From contig NZ_CP089211.1 in the NCBI RefSeq assembly GCF_021183825.1, positions 4,260,501 to 4,324,500 on the forward strand: a stretch of 64,000 bases of DNA, given 5' to 3'. The stretch is from Sinomicrobium kalidii. Its GTDB lineage: Bacteria > Bacteroidota > Bacteroidia > Flavobacteriales > Flavobacteriaceae. Of this stretch, positions 47,665 through 57,156 are shown one piece after another (position 1 is the first letter of the stretch; each line of letters opens with the position of its first letter). The notes beneath the pieces were generated by a model. The model was not told the DNA's origin. It saw nothing but the letters and a program-made list of their open reading frames with translations, and searched no databases. The translations under genes and the position numbers were made by a program.

Positions 47665-49056
47665 ATGAAACAATTATTCAGAATAACATTGGTCCTGTTG
47701 TGTTGTTGGGGCTGCGAGAACGAACAAAAAACGGAAGGTATGATACTGTCCGGATCGATATCCGGAAACGATGTCCCGGGAGTGATAAAAATACGGGCAA
47801 ATGATTATGAGAAAGACGTTGCATTGGGTGCTCACGGGAACTTTATCGACACCTTAAAAATAGAAAGGTCGGGGTATTATTCCCTGGTGATCGGGAAAAA
47901 TAATACTATCGTGTATTTGAAGAAAGACGGTGATCTGTACCTTAAGGCTGATACCGACCGGGATAAGTTCCATAAAAACCTGGTCTATACCGGTACGTTT
48001 GAAACAGCAAATAACTACCTGGCACGAAAACGTGAATTACAGGATAAATGGAACTATTCCCAGCCGGATAAATTATTTGTCCTGGAGGAAAAAGCGTTCA
48101 AAAAAGTAATAGATGTTCAAAAGGAAACCCTGGATTCTCTGGCAGAAGCATCTGCACTACCCGAAGATTTTGCCGCACTGGAAAAAAAGGGAAATTATTA
48201 TGAATACGCTTTTCATATTCTGAGGTATCCTTCTTTTCACCATTATTTTGCTAAAAAGGATACTTTGGATCTCGATGAAGATTTCGATACCGGGATCAGG
48301 GATATAGACTTTCGGAATGAGAAAGATTTTATAAATATCCCGGCATATAAAAAACTGGTGTTCTATAAATTCGGAGAGGAGATGAATGAGAAGTACAGTA
48401 AGAATAAGGCACAGGGAATGGAAAGCAACGGGCACCCCGAATTTATGGAGACCATCAGGACATACCCCAGGGGGGATATAAAGGACGCGCTACTGTTGCG
48501 CAATACCTACTATTTGTCACCGGTCTCGGATAACCTGGAAGAAACCTATCGGTATTTTATGGCCGAGTTACAGGGGGAAAAGGCCAGGGAAAAGGTCAGG
48601 GAAAAATATGAAAAGGTAAGGAAGCTTGCAAAAGGGGAACCTTCTCCCGGGTTTAACTATGAAAATTTCAAAGGAGGAACCACTTCACTTGAAGATTTAA
48701 GGGGGAAGTATGTCTATATCGATATATGGGCTACCTGGTGCGGGCCGTGTAAGGCGGAAATTCCGTATTTAAAAGCTGCGGAAAAGGAATACCACGATAA
48801 AAACATAGTGTTTGTAAGCATTTCCATTGATAAGGAGGAAGACCGTGAAAAATGGAAATCCATGATAGAAGAGGAACAACTCGGGGGAATACAATTGATT
48901 ACCGATAAGGATTGGAAATCCCGGTTTATTATGGATTATGGCATAGAAGGAATTCCCAGATTCGTACTGATCGATCCCCGTGGAAATATAGTTTCGGCCG
49001 ATGCTCCCCGTCCTTCATCACCCGAAATGAAGGCATTGTTAGATACGATTCTATAG
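47665..49056 (+). CDS. TlpA-like lipoprotein with DUF4369-type N-domain
   Basis: A 463-residue lipoprotein with lipobox ending at Cys17 (CCWGC). The first 100 residues are beta-rich (ILSGSISGNDVPGVIKI), reminiscent of DUF4369. A helical middle with lysine-rich segments follows, and then a thioredoxin fold from about 320: GEPSPGFNYENFKGGTTSLE, WATWCGPCKAEIPY with Cys359 and Cys362, and GIPRFVLIDPRG with the cis-Pro. CGPC is the classic thioredoxin motif, more reducing than CVPC of the first TlpA in this locus. It probably receives electrons from DsbD. Its lipid anchor may hold it at the outer or inner membrane near the SusCD pair. Confidence 0.92.
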   Translation: MKQLFRITLVLLCCWGCENEQKTEGMILSGSISGNDVPGVIKIRANDYEKDVALGAHGNFIDTLKIERSGYYSLVIGKNNTIVYLKKDGDLYLKADTDRDKFHKNLVYTGTFETANNYLARKRELQDKWNYSQPDKLFVLEEKAFKKVIDVQKETLDSLAEASALPEDFAALEKKGNYYEYAFHILRYPSFHHYFAKKDTLDLDEDFDTGIRDIDFRNEKDFINIPAYKKLVFYKFGEEMNEKYSKNKAQGMESNGHPEFMETIRTYPRGDIKDALLLRNTYYLSPVSDNLEETYRYFMAELQGEKAREKVREKYEKVRKLAKGEPSPGFNYENFKGGTTSLEDLRGKYVYIDIWATWCGPCKAEIPYLKAAEKEYHDKNIVFVSISIDKEEDREKWKSMIEEEQLGGIQLITDKDWKSRFIMDYGIEGIPRFVLIDPRGNIVSADAPRPSSPEMKALLDTIL

Positions 49057-49203
49057 CATTGAGATTTCGGTTTCGCCCAAAATATTTGGGACATTCCGGG
49101 AGTATCGGTATGTAAATGCGCATTGTGAAATGCCTTTTCTTTTTTACATCGAAATAATATCAGACGTCGGGGAACTTAAGGAAAATAAAAAAATACAATT
49201 CAT

Positions 49204-51990
49204 ATGAAACTATTAAAAACTATAAGTTTACTATGGCTGACCGTAGTCAGCCTGAACGCCCAGACGAAAAAGGAAGTCCCTTTCGATGCGTCTATCCGTC
49301 ATGGTGTTCTGCCCAACGGGCTGACCTATTACATCAAACACAACGAAGAACCCAAAGAAAGGGCCTCCTTCTATTTTGCCCAGAACGTAGGATCTGTCCT
49401 GGAAAAGGAATCGCAACGGGGACTGGCCCATTTTCTCGAACATATGGCCTTTAACGGCCTGGAACACTTTCCGGAAAAAGGCATGCTGGAATACCTTGAG
49501 AAGAACGGAATAAAGTTCGGTTCGGAGATCAATGCCTATACTTCCTTCGATCAGACGGTTTACAATATCAGCAAGGTTCCGGTCACCAATAAAAAACTGC
49601 TCGATTCCACCCTGCTGGTACTGCACGACTGGTCGGGCTCCCTTTCCCTGACGGAGAAGGAGATCGATGCCGAAAGAGGGGTGATCAATGAAGAGTGGCG
49701 AACGCGGAACACCCCCGGTTTCCGGGTCTCGGAAAAGGTATGGACCGAAGGGGTAATGAAGGGGGCTGTGTATGCCGAACGCATGCCCATCGGGCTGATG
49801 TCCGTAGTCAACAATTTTAAATACGACGAACTCCGGGACTATTACAAACGGTGGTACCGTCCGGACCAGCAGGCGGTTATTGTGGTCGGGGATATCGATG
49901 TGGATGTTATGGAGGCGAAGATCAAAAAGGTCTTTTCATCCATTCCCCTGAAAAAAGGGCTGCCTGAACGAAAGGACTTTGATATCACCCTGGACGGGGG
50001 AATTACCTTTATCGAGTCCCTGGATAAGGAAGTGGGCACTACCGGTGTTGAATTTATAATAAGGAACAAGGCCAAAGATTTAAAAGGATATCCATACCTG
50101 GATGATAAGTTGATAAAGGATGTGGTTTCGTATATCCTGAATAACCGGTATAAGGAACAGACCGTTGAGAAAACCTGCCCTGCCTTATCGGTGAACTATG
50201 CCTATTCAAACTTTGTAAGGCCGCTTGATATTCTGGGCCTGTACATTCAGCCCAAAACAGATAAAGAACTGGAGAGTTTCGAATTTGCTTTGACCGAGCT
50301 TCTGCGTTTTGTACGGTACGGAGCCACGGAAAGCGAACTCGAAAGGGCAAAACTGTCTATCAAAAACAGCAAATTGTCCTATTTAAAGAATAAAGACAAG
50401 ATCGGCAGTGACGCCTATGCCCAGCAGATTTACCAGCATTTCTTTACCCAAACCCCTTTGCCGGATGTAAACTGGGATGTGAATTACACGGTCGACCGCC
50501 TGGAGACCATCACCAACGCGGATATCCTGGAATATATGGCCGGTGTTTACAAGGAGGAAGATATCGTCATGGCCATCAAGGGATCTTCCGAAAAAGCCCA
50601 TCCGAACAAAGACAAATTCGTAAAAGTGTTTAAAGCCGTCAATGCCCGTGACCTGGCCCCGTACACAGACGACACAGACAATACCCCTTTAATAGCAACA
50701 GCTCTTAAGGAAGAGCCTGTAATAAAGACTTCGGAGATAAGCGGGCTCGATGCCCGGAAATACAAGCTGGCCAATGGGGCACGGGTCGTTATTTTCCCGA
50801 CTCCGTATGATAAGGACAAGATCTATATGAAAGCCTATAGCCCCGGGGGAAGCTCCCTGCTCGATAAAGACCTTCTGCCTTCTGCGGATGTAGCCACCTA
50901 TGTGGCCTCTGAATCAGGACTTGGGGCATTCGATAAGATCGCACTGGACAAAAAACTGGCCGGTACGGACACCTCCCTGGAACTTAACATCAGTGAATTG
51001 TCAGAAACCCTGTCCGGGAACAGTACGAAATCCGATATCGAGGTGTTGTTCCAAAAGATATACCTGAGTTTCGAAGCCCCCAGGTTTGAAGAAGAAGCCT
51101 ATGATCTGGCCATGGAACGCTTTGCCAAGAACCTTGAACGCAAACAGAAATATAAAAAGAGCATCTTACAGGATTCCGTATCCCTGGCCCTGACGGCCCA
51201 TCATGAAAGGACCCTGGTGTTCAACCGTGAATTCCTGGACCGGATTGCACTGGAGAACATAAAAACGGCCTATACCGACCGGTTCCGGGATATCGATGAC
51301 TTCACCTTTGTATTTGTGGGGGACATCGATGAAAAGCAACTGTTAAAGCTGGCCCAAAAATATATCGGTAACATAAAACCGGAAAACAGGACCGAACGGT
51401 ATGTGGATCATGATTATAAACCCGCAAAAGGAAAGACTGTAGTAAAAGTGGTTGAAGCCATGGAAACCCCGCAGGCCACGGTGAGCATTGTTTTTAAGGG
51501 AGATATGGCCTACAATTTTAAAAACAGGCTAAAGGTTAATATGGCAGGGCAGTTGTTGCAGAAGCGTTGCCACGATGTGATCCGGGAGGAAGAAGGCGGA
51601 AGTTATGGCGTAGGGGCCCGGGCGTCGTTAAACGATATCCCGAAGGCGGAATACTCCATGTCAGTAGGTTTCGATTGTAACCCCGGTATGGTGGATAAGC
51701 TGGTACAGGTGGTCTATGACCAGGCAGGCCAACTTTCGGAAACCGTGGATGTCGATGATTTCAGGGAGGTCAGGGAATCGATGATCAAAGCCCGTAAGGA
51801 AGCGGTGGATAATAATGAGTACTGGATGAATGTTTTAACCTCCAATGTTTTTTACGGGAGGCAGATCCATACCCTTGAGGAGTATATTGAGGCTGTAAAC
51901 GGTATAAGCCCGGATGATATCAAGGAGACCGCCCGTACCCTGTTGGACAATGCCGATATCGTTGAAGGGGTGCTGGTACCCGGGACCTGA
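49204..51990 (+). CDS. M16-family (insulinase/pitrilysin-like) zinc peptidase
   Basis: A 928-residue exported metallopeptidase with signal peptide ending SLNAQ. The inverted zinc motif HxxEH is seen as HFLEH (His76, Glu79, His80), with the third ligand probably Glu157 in AERGVINEEW. Two M16 halves follow each other (active half to about 460, inactive half from about 500 to 925), as in the single-chain pitrilysin group. These enzymes digest short peptides inside a closed chamber, so they suit imported peptides rather than intact proteins. It lies in the SusCD/TlpA/DsbD locus, which supports a peptide-utilisation role. Confidence 0.95.
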   Translation: MKLLKTISLLWLTVVSLNAQTKKEVPFDASIRHGVLPNGLTYYIKHNEEPKERASFYFAQNVGSVLEKESQRGLAHFLEHMAFNGLEHFPEKGMLEYLEKNGIKFGSEINAYTSFDQTVYNISKVPVTNKKLLDSTLLVLHDWSGSLSLTEKEIDAERGVINEEWRTRNTPGFRVSEKVWTEGVMKGAVYAERMPIGLMSVVNNFKYDELRDYYKRWYRPDQQAVIVVGDIDVDVMEAKIKKVFSSIPLKKGLPERKDFDITLDGGITFIESLDKEVGTTGVEFIIRNKAKDLKGYPYLDDKLIKDVVSYILNNRYKEQTVEKTCPALSVNYAYSNFVRPLDILGLYIQPKTDKELESFEFALTELLRFVRYGATESELERAKLSIKNSKLSYLKNKDKIGSDAYAQQIYQHFFTQTPLPDVNWDVNYTVDRLETITNADILEYMAGVYKEEDIVMAIKGSSEKAHPNKDKFVKVFKAVNARDLAPYTDDTDNTPLIATALKEEPVIKTSEISGLDARKYKLANGARVVIFPTPYDKDKIYMKAYSPGGSSLLDKDLLPSADVATYVASESGLGAFDKIALDKKLAGTDTSLELNISELSETLSGNSTKSDIEVLFQKIYLSFEAPRFEEEAYDLAMERFAKNLERKQKYKKSILQDSVSLALTAHHERTLVFNREFLDRIALENIKTAYTDRFRDIDDFTFVFVGDIDEKQLLKLAQKYIGNIKPENRTERYVDHDYKPAKGKTVVKVVEAMETPQATVSIVFKGDMAYNFKNRLKVNMAGQLLQKRCHDVIREEEGGSYGVGARASLNDIPKAEYSMSVGFDCNPGMVDKLVQVVYDQAGQLSETVDVDDFREVRESMIKARKEAVDNNEYWMNVLTSNVFYGRQIHTLEEYIEAVNGISPDDIKETARTLLDNADIVEGVLVPGT

Positions 51991-52090
51991 TATTTATTGT
52001 AAAACGCATATTATCGTTGGAAAAAATTCAACTGCGATTCGTATTGCTGGGGAAAAGTAAAATGTAAAAACAAACTTAATAAAGGAGAAA

Positions 52091-53551
52091 TTGGATAACA
52101 GACCAGTGGATTTAGAGCAACATTTTAAGACTTTTCGAAATCATATTATAGGAAATCAGTGTAGTTTTCAATCGCCGTACGGGGAGCAGAAAGTATTGTA
52201 TGCCGACTGGATCGCCACCGGAAGGTTGTACGGTCCGATCGAGGATAAAATAAAAGATAAGCTGGGTCCGTATCTGGCCAACACCCATTCCTTTTCCAGT
52301 GAGACAGGGAAGATCACCACTGACCTGTACCGTGAAGCCCGCAACGTCATAAAGAAGCATGTTAATGCCGGTGAAGATGATGTGCTGGTTACCACAGGTT
52401 CCGGGATGACGGGGGCACTGGCCTGCCTGCAACGGATCATGGGGCTTCGGAAATACCGGTACCGGAATCCAGGGGATAAACCTGTGGTGTTTATCACGCA
52501 TATGGAACACCACTCCAATCATGTGCCATGGCTGGAAACCCATGCGGATGTAGAGGTTGTTCCCCCGGATAAACATCTGAAACCGGATTTATCACACCTG
52601 GAGAAATTATTGGAGAAATATAAGGACCGTAAACTGAAAATAGGTTCGTTTACGGCCTGTTCCAATGTCACCGGGGAGATCGTGGATTACAAAAAATGGA
52701 CTCAAACAATGCATACCTATGGTGGGTTGTGTTTTCTGGATTTTGCGGCCTCAGCGCCTTATGTGCCGATCAATATGCACCCGGCAAATGAAGCCGGACG
52801 ACTAGATGCCATTTTCTTTTCTCCCCACAAGTTCCTGGGTGGACCCGGAGCCTGTGGTGTGCTGATTTTCAATAAAAAGCTCTACAGAAATGAGGTTCCC
52901 GATCGTTCCGGTGGAGGTAATGTAAAATGGACCGACCCTTGGGGAGGACACTCGTATTTTGAAGATATCGAAACACGGGAAGACGGTGGAACCCCGGGAA
53001 TAATACAGACCATAAGGACAGCATTGGCCATAAAGCTCAAGGAAAAGATGGATCCTGACCTGATGGCCTTACAGGAAGAAAAGCTGCTTCAACAGTTTTA
53101 CAGGGAACTGGAAGATGTACCTCAAATCAAATATATGGACGGTTGTACTGCAAAACGTATCGGATGCGTGTCCTTTAATATTGAAGGAATCCACTATAAT
53201 CTGGTGGTGCGCCTGCTCAATGACCGTTTCGGCATCCAGGTCCGGGGCGGGTGGTCCTGTGCCAGTACCTATGCTCATTACCTGTTCGGATTGGACAAGG
53301 CTGTATCTTCCTCTATCACAGGTCAAATCGATCAGGGGAATTTGAGTGATAAACCCGGTTGGGTCCGCATTTCTATTCATCCCACTATGAATACGGACGA
53401 CATCCGGTATATCACCGGGGCCATCAAAGAGATCATCCGGCATAAGGATGAATGGCAAAAGGATTACAGGTACAACCCTTCGAATAATGAATTCGAATAT
53501 ATCCGCGATACCCCTGCGCATTCGAAAGAGGAAGAATTTTTTGAACTGTAA
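52091..53551 (+). CDS. Class-V aminotransferase-fold PLP enzyme, desulfurase-like
   Basis: A 486-residue PLP enzyme. Cofactor contacts: TTGSGMTGAL (about 101-110), HHSN at 140-143 and the Schiff-base Lys247 in FFSPHKFLGG. Cys390 in RGGWSCAS lies where cysteine desulfurases carry their catalytic cysteine (RxGxxC), so cysteine or selenocysteine lyase activity is plausible; isopenicillin N epimerase-like proteins are an alternative. The start is TTG at 52091, three bases after AGGAG, or GTG at 52106; no ATG is close. There is no signal peptide, so it is cytoplasmic. It is encoded after the M16 peptidase and 36 bases before thioredoxin reductase. Confidence 0.88.
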   Translation: MDNRPVDLEQHFKTFRNHIIGNQCSFQSPYGEQKVLYADWIATGRLYGPIEDKIKDKLGPYLANTHSFSSETGKITTDLYREARNVIKKHVNAGEDDVLVTTGSGMTGALACLQRIMGLRKYRYRNPGDKPVVFITHMEHHSNHVPWLETHADVEVVPPDKHLKPDLSHLEKLLEKYKDRKLKIGSFTACSNVTGEIVDYKKWTQTMHTYGGLCFLDFAASAPYVPINMHPANEAGRLDAIFFSPHKFLGGPGACGVLIFNKKLYRNEVPDRSGGGNVKWTDPWGGHSYFEDIETREDGGTPGIIQTIRTALAIKLKEKMDPDLMALQEEKLLQQFYRELEDVPQIKYMDGCTAKRIGCVSFNIEGIHYNLVVRLLNDRFGIQVRGGWSCASTYAHYLFGLDKAVSSSITGQIDQGNLSDKPGWVRISIHPTMNTDDIRYITGAIKEIIRHKDEWQKDYRYNPSNNEFEYIRDTPAHSKEEEFFEL

Positions 53552-53587
53552 TTTTTTGATCGGACAGATTTAAACACTGAACATAAT

Positions 53588-54541
53588 ATGAAAGAAGATA
53601 TAAAGTGCCTTATCATAGGGGCGGGGCCTGCGGGCTATACGGCAGCCATTTATGCTTCACGGGCAGGAATGAACCCTGTTTTATACCAGGGTACCCAACC
53701 GGGAGGGCAATTAACAACAACCAATGACGTAGAAAATTTTCCTGGTTACCCGGAGGGTATAATAGGCCGTGAAATGATGGTCCAGTTACAGCAACAGGCT
53801 GAACGTTTCGGAGCAGACATCAGGGACGGCTGGGCGACCCAAGTGGATTTTACTGGCCCCGTGCATAAGGTATGGATCAACGATACGATAGAACTCCATT
53901 GTGAAACCGTAATTATAGCCACGGGAGCCTCGGCCAGGTACCTGGGGTTACCCTCGGAGCAAAAGTACCTCCGGTCAGGAGGTGGTGTTTCGGCCTGTGC
54001 GGTATGTGACGGTTTTTTCTACCGCAACCAGGAGGTGGTCATTGTCGGGGCGGGAGATTCAGCCTGTGAAGAAGCCCATTACCTGTCAAAATTGTGTAAG
54101 AAAGTCACCATGCTGGTCAGGCGTGATGAATTCCGGGCCTCCAACATTATGGAAGCTAGGGTCCGCAAAACAAAAAACATTGAGATCCTGTTCAATACGG
54201 AAACGGAAGAGATACTGGGAGACGGGCAACTGGTGACAGGAGTACGTGTAAAAAACAATATCTCCGGAAGAACCACAGACATCCCTGCCACAGGGTTTTT
54301 CGTAGCGATAGGGCACCAACCGAACACAGATATCTTTAAAGGCCATATCCGCCTGGATGAAACCGGATATATTATCAACGTCCCGGGCACGGCACAGACC
54401 AGTGCAGAAGGTGTTTTTGTGTGTGGAGATGCGGCAGACCACGTGTACCGGCAGGCCATAACCGCTGCTGGGACCGGGTGTATGGCTGCGTTGGAAGCGG
54501 AACGCTACCTGGCATCGGTTGAAGCTGCTGCGATGGAGTAG
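53588..54541 (+). CDS. trxB: Thioredoxin reductase
   Basis: A 317-residue flavoprotein. FAD motif GAGPAGYTAAIYASRAG near the start, redox pair CAVC at 137-140, NADPH motif GAGDSACEEAHYL after it, and the C-terminal FAD contact VCGDAADHVYRQAITAAGTG. Length is the usual for the low-molecular-weight bacterial enzyme. It reduces cytoplasmic thioredoxin with NADPH; thioredoxin then feeds DsbD. As last gene of the redox-linked SusCD locus it would provide the electrons for the periplasmic TlpA proteins. It may be a dedicated second copy; whether the genome has another trxB cannot be seen here. Confidence 0.95.
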   Translation: MKEDIKCLIIGAGPAGYTAAIYASRAGMNPVLYQGTQPGGQLTTTNDVENFPGYPEGIIGREMMVQLQQQAERFGADIRDGWATQVDFTGPVHKVWINDTIELHCETVIIATGASARYLGLPSEQKYLRSGGGVSACAVCDGFFYRNQEVVIVGAGDSACEEAHYLSKLCKKVTMLVRRDEFRASNIMEARVRKTKNIEILFNTETEEILGDGQLVTGVRVKNNISGRTTDIPATGFFVAIGHQPNTDIFKGHIRLDETGYIINVPGTAQTSAEGVFVCGDAADHVYRQAITAAGTGCMAALEAERYLASVEAAAME

Positions 54542-54682
54542 CGGTTTCAAAATAATTTTTTCAGTTTTTGTTAGTATTAGGGTAATACTGATGTCATCAG
54601 AAGAAACTTTACGCAACTTTTGTTCTCATGTCACTTTATCAAAGGTTGGTTATTTGAGTTAGCTACCGGTTTCTTTTGAGAT

Positions 54683-54710
54683 AAACACGGGGTGAAAGAG
54701 CCCCGTGTTT
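54683..54710 (+). terminator. Terminator after trxB
   Basis: AAACACGGGG (54683-54692) pairs with CCCCGTGTTT (54701-54710) around an 8-base loop. It ends the long plus-strand locus. Confidence 0.8.
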
Positions 54711-55230
54711 TAAATACTTACTAATAAGTGATAATTTAATTGGGCTACCCCAGCATTATTATTGTTTTGAATTTCTAAAAATATTATCTTTATTCAAATA
54801 AGTACATTGTAATACAGAAAGCCAGAAAAGCCGTTATAGGTGCCCTAATCGGTGTCCTATTTGAAAAAGTAAAATGTAAACAACTGATTTTTAACGATAT
54901 GTAGGGTGTATTCAAATTCTGCCACCCCGACTTTTCAGTATCAAAAGCATTGTTAATCTATTGATTTTCAATGCTTATTGTTTTTAGTCATAGCATTTAA
55001 TATCGTTTGAATTCACCTGAATTCATCCCATCTGGTGAACAAATCGGTGAATGTTTGTTCTTCAGATTGTTGCATCTTTAAGAGGTTTTAGTGGCGGTTT
55101 GACGGATTATTCCTGAAAGTTATAGACCAGGCAAAAACTCCGGATAGTCTAAACAGGAAAAACACCGTATTTTCACCTCTTCCGAACTGCACCCTAAATG
55201 CTTTTAAAAGCAACAGGGCGATACTCAAAA
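54711..55230. other. Intergenic between convergent loci
   Basis: AT-rich, no supportable gene. There are GAATTCA-type short direct repeats near 55010-55030 and GGTGAA words near 55036-55055. A 25-codon frame at about 54820-54900 has no start context and is not called. Confidence 0.4.
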
Positions 55231-55272
55231 AAGAAAAAACTCTGGTGATTTTGTTATATATCACCAGAGTTT
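55231..55272 (-). terminator. Terminator after second susD
   Basis: AAACTCTGGTGAT (55237-55249) pairs with ATCACCAGAGTTT (55260-55272), a 13-bp perfect stem; on the minus strand it is followed by a T-rich run. It shares 16 identical bases with the terminator at 35737. Confidence 0.85.
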
Positions 55273-55385
55273 CTATACTTAATTTTGATTAAATGGGGTT
55301 ACATCTGAAGGACCTTTTTGATCCTCCGTATATCTGGATTAATACCGGACAATTGCAGAAGGTCTAAATCACAAAAGCTTAAAAC

Positions 55386-57146
55386 TTAGTGCAGGGTCGG
55401 ATCAAAAGAGCCGCCCCAACCTACATTTTGTTCCAATTCCGGATTTCTGTCCAAAACATCCTTTTGAACAGGGAAGAAATAGTAGTTCTCGGGAAGCGTA
55501 CTTTGTTGTACTCCCGAACGGGGAACCTGCAAGGTAGAGTACTTAAAGTCCTCTTCCACAAGTTCATAATTATCCGCAAGTTCCCTTGCTTTTCCGATTT
55601 CCATTTCACTTTGATCCGGTTCGATAGCAATGGCCTCAACACCTTCTTTTATGGTTCCGTCAAGACGGTCCAACAGGCGTAACCTTCTCAGGTCCCAAAA
55701 ACGATGGCCTTCAAAACAAAATTCTATGTTTCTTTCCGCCAATATGGCTTCTCTTACTTCTTCTCTGTTACTGGCAGTAATTCCATAGTTCCCATCAACA
55801 CCGGGCTCAATACCGGCTCTTTCCCGGATCTGTTTAAGAATAGCCAAGGCTGTTCCCGAATCACCTGTTTCATTGGCTGTTTCAGCATAGTTCAACATGA
55901 CTTCGGCAAAGCGCATGAGTACAAAATCCAGATCGTACTGCTGTACTTCGGCCTGGGTTAAATGGAGAAGGCTGTTCTTTAAGATAAAGAAACCGGTATA
56001 TCGATTTAAATTGGATGAATTTATATTCGCATTCGGGTTGATCCCGAAATCGTCCAGCTCATGGGCAATTCCCAATGCGGTATACTGTCTTTTTCCTGTC
56101 TTTCCGGAAACCTCATATAGCTTTCCGTTCCAGACAACAGATTTATCAAATCTGGGATCCCGATTTTTCCAGTAATTCTGCAAAAACTCCTCGTCTGACA
56201 TGGTATAAGCGCTTAAAGGATCATTGTAGAGCCTACCGTCTTTCATAGGAAATTCTTTAACAAATTGCCAGGTAGGACAAGCACTTGCCGCACCCCGGCT
56301 TTCCGAGCCGGGACGTACGCCATGATCCCAGGCAGCGGTTTTGTTAGGATAGGTATTAATAACCGAGAATACCACTTCTTTGTTTCGTTCTTCCAAAGCG
56401 ATATCCGAATAATCCTCTACAAGGCCATATCCCTGACCTAACAACGATTCATAGGCCTCTTTATTCACCGCGTTCGCCTCCTGCCAATAAGGGTTATTCC
56501 ATGGCTGGGAAGGATTGAATTGCGGAGAAGCCTTATAGAGCAGTACTTTGGCTTTAAAAGCCAGTGCAAAATTTCCATCAATTTTTCCGTAATCGCCTGA
56601 TGCGGGAACAATATGCTGAGGTAGGAGCTCAATAGCGCTGTCGAGGTCTTCTTCTATAAAATCAAAGCATTCTTCGGTAGAATTCCTGGGCGCATTCAAA
56701 TCGTCTTCATACCGGTCCTGTGGTATGGTAATATAAGGGACGCCTCCGTGGTACTTAACCATGTTAAAATAGGCGTAGGCCCGCATAAAAAGTGCCTGGC
56801 CGGTAATACCGTCTTTTACCTCCTGTGGAAGCGTTCCGTTTTTAACGTCAATAATCGCCTGGTTTATGAGCCGGATCCTCGAGTAATCCCAGCTTTTAAA
56901 ATTTTCATTTGAAATGGTTACCCTATCCGGATACCATTCTATTCTTGCCAGTTGTTGACTCAGTCTGTCGGCCCCGGAATCCCAGTTCCCGAACATGGGA
57001 TACAAATTGGCCATGTAAGCATTGGCGAGATTTTCGTCGTTCCAGACAGCATCCGGGCTGTAGCTGTCAATATTCTCTATGTCGAGAACATCAGAGCAGC
57101 CCGACAGAAAAATAAAAAGTCCGAATATGTATATTAGTTTTTTCAT
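55386..57146 (-). CDS. SusD/RagB-family lipoprotein
   Basis: A 586-residue surface lipoprotein; lipobox LSGC (Cys near 17), then SDVLDIENIDSYSPDAVWND. The helices ITGQALFMRAYAYFNMVKYHGG (two parts) near 118, and the C-terminal RNIEFCFEGHRFWDLRRLRLL region (two parts) near 478 with YYFFPVQKDVLDRNPELEQN at the end, are typical. It is longer than the SusD at 42242 and closer to glycan-type proteins. Its susC partner is 10 bases upstream on the same strand. No degradative enzyme gene follows; a terminator ends the operon. Confidence 0.96.
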   Translation of the reverse strand: MKKLIYIFGLFIFLSGCSDVLDIENIDSYSPDAVWNDENLANAYMANLYPMFGNWDSGADRLSQQLARIEWYPDRVTISNENFKSWDYSRIRLINQAIIDVKNGTLPQEVKDGITGQALFMRAYAYFNMVKYHGGVPYITIPQDRYEDDLNAPRNSTEECFDFIEEDLDSAIELLPQHIVPASGDYGKIDGNFALAFKAKVLLYKASPQFNPSQPWNNPYWQEANAVNKEAYESLLGQGYGLVEDYSDIALEERNKEVVFSVINTYPNKTAAWDHGVRPGSESRGAASACPTWQFVKEFPMKDGRLYNDPLSAYTMSDEEFLQNYWKNRDPRFDKSVVWNGKLYEVSGKTGKRQYTALGIAHELDDFGINPNANINSSNLNRYTGFFILKNSLLHLTQAEVQQYDLDFVLMRFAEVMLNYAETANETGDSGTALAILKQIRERAGIEPGVDGNYGITASNREEVREAILAERNIEFCFEGHRFWDLRRLRLLDRLDGTIKEGVEAIAIEPDQSEMEIGKARELADNYELVEEDFKYSTLQVPRSGVQQSTLPENYYFFPVQKDVLDRNPELEQNVGWGGSFDPTLH

Positions 57147-57156
57147 TTTTGATCCA

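Noticed and set aside
54820..54903. Short frame reading QKARKAVIGALIGVLFEKVK
   Set aside because: No start codon in context and no support beyond an open stretch in AT-rich DNA.
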